NCBI GenBank assembly: GCA_001915545.1
Contig: MNQS01000195.1
Coordinates: 1 to 17,873 of the forward strand
Source of the DNA: Bacteroides sp. 43_108
Lineage (GTDB): Bacteria > Bacteroidota > Bacteroidia > Bacteroidales > Bacteroidaceae
Direction: 5' to 3'
Length of the DNA stretch: 17,873 nucleotides
Position numbers and translations under genes: made by a program. This document shows positions 14,981-17,873 of this stretch, in pieces. Numbering within the stretch: the stretch's first letter is position 1; every line of letters begins with the position of its first letter. Under the pieces are notes generated by a model, which was not told the origin of the DNA, did not search any database, and was given only the letters and a program-made list of their open reading frames with translations.

Positions 14981-16489
14981 ATGGCAGTAAACAACATCAT
15001 AAAGCGAATCCAGAATATCATGCGACAAGATGCAGGTATCAATGGTGACGCACAGAGAATCGAACAAATGACTTGGATGTTCTTCCTGAAAGTCTATGAC
15101 ACGCAGGAAGAAACATGGGAGTACAAAGATGATAATTATAAGTCCATCATTCCAGAAGAATTGCGTTGGCGTAATTGGGCAGTAGACGAAAAAGACGGTG
15201 AAGCATTGACAGGTGAAGCTCTGCTTTCTTTTGTCAATGAGAGACTGTTCCCTGCATTAAAAAACCTTCCTGTAAATGCCGACACTCCACGAGCCAAAAG
15301 TATTGTTCAAGAAACATTTGCCGACTTGAACCAGTATATGAAAAACGGAACGCTTTTGCGCCAAGTAATCAATATAGTAAATGAAATTGAATTTGATGAT
15401 GCAGAAGACCGCCACACATTCGGAGATATTTACGAAGGTATTTTGAAAGACTTGCAATCAGCAGGTAATGCTGGAGAATTTTATACGCCTCGTGCTCTGA
15501 CTGATTTTATTGTGACGATGCTTGCTCCGAAGTTGGGTGAGACCTTTGGCGACTTTACTAGTGGTACAGGAGGATTCCTTACGTCTGCCCTTAATTATAT
15601 GGCAAAGAGCGTACGATCTGCCGAAGATGGTGAGAAGTTGCAAAATGCGGTTGTTGGTCAAGAATGGAAACCGTTACCTTATCTTTTGAGTATCACAAAT
15701 TTGTTGCTTCATGATATTGAAGCTCCCAATATAACACACTGTGATTCGCTTGGAACAAATGTCACGGATTTCAATGAAACCGATAAAGTAGATGTTATCG
15801 GTATGAACCCTCCGTATGGAGGCAGTACGGACGATAGCGTAAAGAGCAATTTCCCATTACGTTACCGCTCAAGCGAAACTGCGGATTTGTTTATCGCCCT
15901 CATTATGTACCGTCTTAAAGCAGGTGGCAGATGTGGAGTGATTATTCCTGACGGCTTTTTATTCGGTACTGACGGAGCAAAGCTTGCACTTAAAGAGAAT
16001 CTTTTGCGTAATTTCAATTTGCATACAATCATCCGTTTGCCGGGTTCTATATTCTCTCCATACACTTCCATTGCCACCAATATTCTTTTCTTTAACAATG
16101 AAAAAGCCGAAGGCTGCGAAGAAGGATTCAAGACAAAGGAGACGTGGTTCTATCGTTTGGATATGCCGGAAGGCTACAAGCACTTCTCAAAAACCAAACC
16201 GATGAAAGTAGAGCATACTCTGCCTATTCAGGAATGGTGGAATGACCGAAAAGAGATCGTAAATGATGAAGTGGGAGAAAAGAGTCGTGTGTTTACCGCC
16301 CAACAGTTGATAGACTTGGATTGCAATTTTGACCAATGTAAGTTCCCGAAAGAGGAAGAAGAAATACTCCCTCCGGCAGAATTGCTCAAACAGTATTTTG
16401 AGAAACGTGCCGCACTTGACCATGAAATAGACAAAACGCTTTCTGAGATTCAAAAGATTCTCGGTATAGACGTAAAATCGTGTAACTGA
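14981..16489 (+). CDS. hsdM: Type I restriction enzyme, M subunit (N6-adenine methylase)
   Basis: The 502 residues carry an HsdM N-terminal helical domain (about 5-140) and a class I methyltransferase domain. The segment AGEFYTPRALTDF (164-176) comes before the SAM-binding motif I DFTSGTGGFL (191-200), where serine stands at the position that is often cysteine or alanine. The catalytic motif IV is NPPYGG (276-281), the N6-adenine type. Further conserved pieces are GGRCGVIIPDGFLF (315-328) and LPGSIFSPYTSIATNILFF (353-371). A coiled tail ends the protein (about 463-495), probably packing on HsdS. It starts 2 bp after the hsdR stop, so translation is probably coupled. With HsdS it should methylate the recognition site, and with HsdR form the restriction complex. 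Confidence 0.95.
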   Translation: MAVNNIIKRIQNIMRQDAGINGDAQRIEQMTWMFFLKVYDTQEETWEYKDDNYKSIIPEELRWRNWAVDEKDGEALTGEALLSFVNERLFPALKNLPVNADTPRAKSIVQETFADLNQYMKNGTLLRQVINIVNEIEFDDAEDRHTFGDIYEGILKDLQSAGNAGEFYTPRALTDFIVTMLAPKLGETFGDFTSGTGGFLTSALNYMAKSVRSAEDGEKLQNAVVGQEWKPLPYLLSITNLLLHDIEAPNITHCDSLGTNVTDFNETDKVDVIGMNPPYGGSTDDSVKSNFPLRYRSSETADLFIALIMYRLKAGGRCGVIIPDGFLFGTDGAKLALKENLLRNFNLHTIIRLPGSIFSPYTSIATNILFFNNEKAEGCEEGFKTKETWFYRLDMPEGYKHFSKTKPMKVEHTLPIQEWWNDRKEIVNDEVGEKSRVFTAQQLIDLDCNFDQCKFPKEEEEILPPAELLKQYFEKRAALDHEIDKTLSEIQKILGIDVKSCN

Positions 16490-16492
16490 TTA

Positions 16493-17671
16493 ATGGGATT
16501 TATTGGGAAAATGGCAAACGAAATAGATAAAAAACTGACTGACCCTGAAAAAGTTTTTGTCTCTGACTTGAAGAGTATAGCAGGGGAAACAAGACGTCAA
16601 GCCTATCGTGCAGCCGACCGTATATTGGTCGTCCGCAATTGGCTTATCGGTTGGCGTATCGTAGAACAGGAACAAAAGGGAAAAGAGCGTGCCGGATATG
16701 GTAAACGGGTATTGGAACTTGCTTCGCAAAGCCTTACAGAAGAATACGGCAAAGGGTTTGGGCTGACAAGTGTCAAGAATATGCGTTCTTTTTACATCAA
16801 GTTTCGCAATCTTCAGATTCGTCAGGCATTGCTTGACGAATTCAATATAACTCAGCTTCCGATTCGTCAACCATTGCCTGACGAATCTGTGATACCATTC
16901 TATCCTAATGTGTCGTGGCTTCATTATGAACGTCTTATGCGTGTAGAAGATGAAGTCGCACGAATGTGGTATCTCAAAGAAACTGCTCGCACTCAATGGG
17001 ACTATCGTACATTACAACGCAATATTTCTTCACAGTATTATCAACGTCTGCTTCAAACGCCGGAACAGTTGCGCCACGAAGTAAGCAACGAGATGAATCG
17101 CCTTACCGCAGATTTTGAACGGGACAAGCTCTCATACTTGAAGAATCCTGTCATTGCCGAGTTCTTGGGATTGTCTCAAAATCCGGTATATAGTGAATCG
17201 AACTTGGAAACTGCCATTATCGACCACTTGCAGACCTTTATTATGGAGTTAGGAAAAGGTTATGCGTTTGTGGCACGACAACAGCACATCAAGACTGATA
17301 TGGGCGATTTTTATATTGACCTCGTATTTTACAATATCATCTTGAAGTCTTATCTGATTATAGACCTTAAAACGACTCAAATAACTCATCAGGACATTGG
17401 TCAAATGGATATGTATATCCGTATGTATGATGAACTTAAAAAGGAAGAGGAAAACAATCCGACTATAGGTTTGCTGTTGTGCTCAGATACCAGCAAAGAC
17501 CTTGCCCGCTACTCTATTCTGAAAGATAGCAAGCAACTTTACGCTGCCAAATATCTCACTTATCTTCCTTCAGAAGAGGAATTAAGTCGGGAAATTCGTG
17601 AACAAAAAGAATTCTTTGAGTTACAAGAGGGAAAACGGAATATTGAAAAAGATTCAATAGAGGAAAAATGA
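16493..17671 (+). CDS. DUF1016/YhcG-family PD-(D/E)xK nuclease-domain protein inside the R-M operon
   Basis: This 392-residue protein has the two-part layout of DUF1016/YhcG. The N-terminal helical, DNA-binding-like domain (about 25-185) includes AADRILVVRNWLIGWRIVE, GYGKRVLELASQSLTEEYGKGFG and the conserved SWLHYERLMRVED (141-153). The C-terminal nuclease fold (about 220-370) contains E239, D276 in DFYIDLVFYN and D291-L-K293 in LIIDLKT, followed by GQMDMYIRMYDE, the usual family arrangement. The (D/E)xK pair reads DLK where ELK is also common, so catalysis remains plausible. It begins 3 bp after hsdM, and its stop overlaps the hsdS start as ATGA, so it is co-translated with the methylase and specificity subunits. 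A second in-frame ATG at 16511 could be the true start; neither has a good Shine-Dalgarno sequence. Its job here is unproven: an accessory nuclease, a factor acting on recombination intermediates, or a layer of defence are options. Confidence 0.88.
   Translation: MGFIGKMANEIDKKLTDPEKVFVSDLKSIAGETRRQAYRAADRILVVRNWLIGWRIVEQEQKGKERAGYGKRVLELASQSLTEEYGKGFGLTSVKNMRSFYIKFRNLQIRQALLDEFNITQLPIRQPLPDESVIPFYPNVSWLHYERLMRVEDEVARMWYLKETARTQWDYRTLQRNISSQYYQRLLQTPEQLRHEVSNEMNRLTADFERDKLSYLKNPVIAEFLGLSQNPVYSESNLETAIIDHLQTFIMELGKGYAFVARQQHIKTDMGDFYIDLVFYNIILKSYLIIDLKTTQITHQDIGQMDMYIRMYDELKKEEENNPTIGLLLCSDTSKDLARYSILKDSKQLYAAKYLTYLPSEEELSREIREQKEFFELQEGKRNIEKDSIEEK
16816..16887 (+). repeat. Two tandem palindromic units inside the DUF1016 linker
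   Basis: Unit 1 pairs ATTCGTCA (16817-16824) with TGACGAAT (16834-16841) around 9 nt. Unit 2 pairs GATTCGTCA (16861-16869) with TGACGAATC (16879-16887) around 9 nt. The two 27-bp units agree at 23 positions and are 45 bp apart, a multiple of three, so the frame is kept. They encode IRQALLDEF and IRQPLPDES, between the N-terminal domain and the conserved SWLHYERL segment. The DNA palindrome is better conserved than the encoded peptide. Confidence 0.8.
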
Positions 17672-17873
17672 ATGGAAAGCAATTAAAAAACAGCATACTT
17701 CAGTGGGCGATACAGGGAAAACTTGTACCGCAAGACCCTAATGACGAACCTGCATCTGTACTTCTTGAGCGTATCAGAGCAGAGAAAGCAAAGCTAATTA
17801 AGGAAAAGAAAATCAAGAAAGACAAAAACGAATCAATCATTTACCGTGGTGAGGACAATTCCTATTATGAGAA
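17668..17873 (+). CDS. hsdS: Type I restriction enzyme, S subunit, N-terminal fragment (runs off window)
   Basis: The frame starts at the ATG of an ATGA overlap with the DUF1016 stop and stays open for 68 codons to the window end. It reads MNGKQLKNSILQWAIQGKL, then VPQDPNDEPASVLLERIRAE and a lysine-rich stretch, ending GEDNSYYE. This opening (a short helix, 'AIQGKLVPQDP', 'EPASVLLERIRAEK') is characteristic of Bacteroidetes HsdS proteins ahead of the first target-recognition domain. AGG lies four bases before the ATG, which supports this start. It would set the DNA target of the HsdM/HsdR complex. Both target-recognition domains are beyond the window, so specificity, completeness and any inverted partial copies cannot be judged. 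Confidence 0.88.
   Translation, partial: MNGKQLKNSILQWAIQGKLVPQDPNDEPASVLLERIRAEKAKLIKEKKIKKDKNESIIYRGEDNSYYE

Noticed and set aside
1..17873. tRNA, rRNA or riboswitch genes
   Set aside because: No cloverleaf-like, rRNA-like or known riboswitch pattern was seen in any gap; the gaps are short apart from 92-237, 844-991, 3685-3892 and 12248-12442.

Overview
The window looks like a chromosomal segment from the order Bacteroidales (Bacteroides/Prevotella-like). The evidence is the sigma-54 response regulator and kinase paired with a TolC/HlyD/FtsX/LolD-like export operon, the Bacteroidetes-type promoter boxes (TAnnTTTG), the AT-rich leaders without strong Shine-Dalgarno sequences, and the R-M protein families. 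Genus cannot be fixed from the sequence alone.

Left edge (1-990), AT-rich and mosaic: the start of a probable IS transposase on the minus strand (1-91) with a hairpin-rich terminal region (92 to about 225), followed by the C-terminal remnant of an AlbA_2/RecG-like ATP-binding regulator (238-843). The remnant seems to have lost its N-terminal half at the IS junction. A long interrupted hairpin (881-937) separates it from the next, convergent gene.

Centre (992-12344), GC-richer and core-like: a two-component system on the minus strand (NtrC-type response regulator 2302-3684, then histidine kinase 992-2254) is divergent from a five-gene plus-strand export operon: TolC-like outer membrane factor, HlyD-like adaptor, two different large FtsX/MacB-type permeases and one LolD/MacB-type ATPase. 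The 208-bp divergent intergenic region holds a near-perfect sigma-54 (-24/-12) promoter facing the export operon, and two inverted repeats about 89 and 110 bp upstream of the predicted start. This suggests the response regulator directly switches on the pump. The operon ends at a strong intrinsic terminator (12297-12344).

Right edge (12349-17873), AT-rich and probably acquired: a type I restriction-modification operon in the order small XRE regulator, hsdR, hsdM, a DUF1016/YhcG-like PD-(D/E)xK nuclease, hsdS (cut by the window end). Genes are tightly packed (13 bp, 2 bp, 3 bp, then a 4-bp ATGA overlap). The DUF1016 nuclease sits inside the operon and carries an unusual duplicated palindrome in its linker. 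A perfect 14-bp palindrome overlaps the predicted promoter of the XRE gene and may be its operator.

The most interesting points are the sigma-54/enhancer layout of the pump, the nuclease embedded in the R-M operon with its palindromic repeats, and the four-copy 9-mer that recurs in all three reading frames of the truncated regulator. All calls come from reading motifs by eye; no database search was made.
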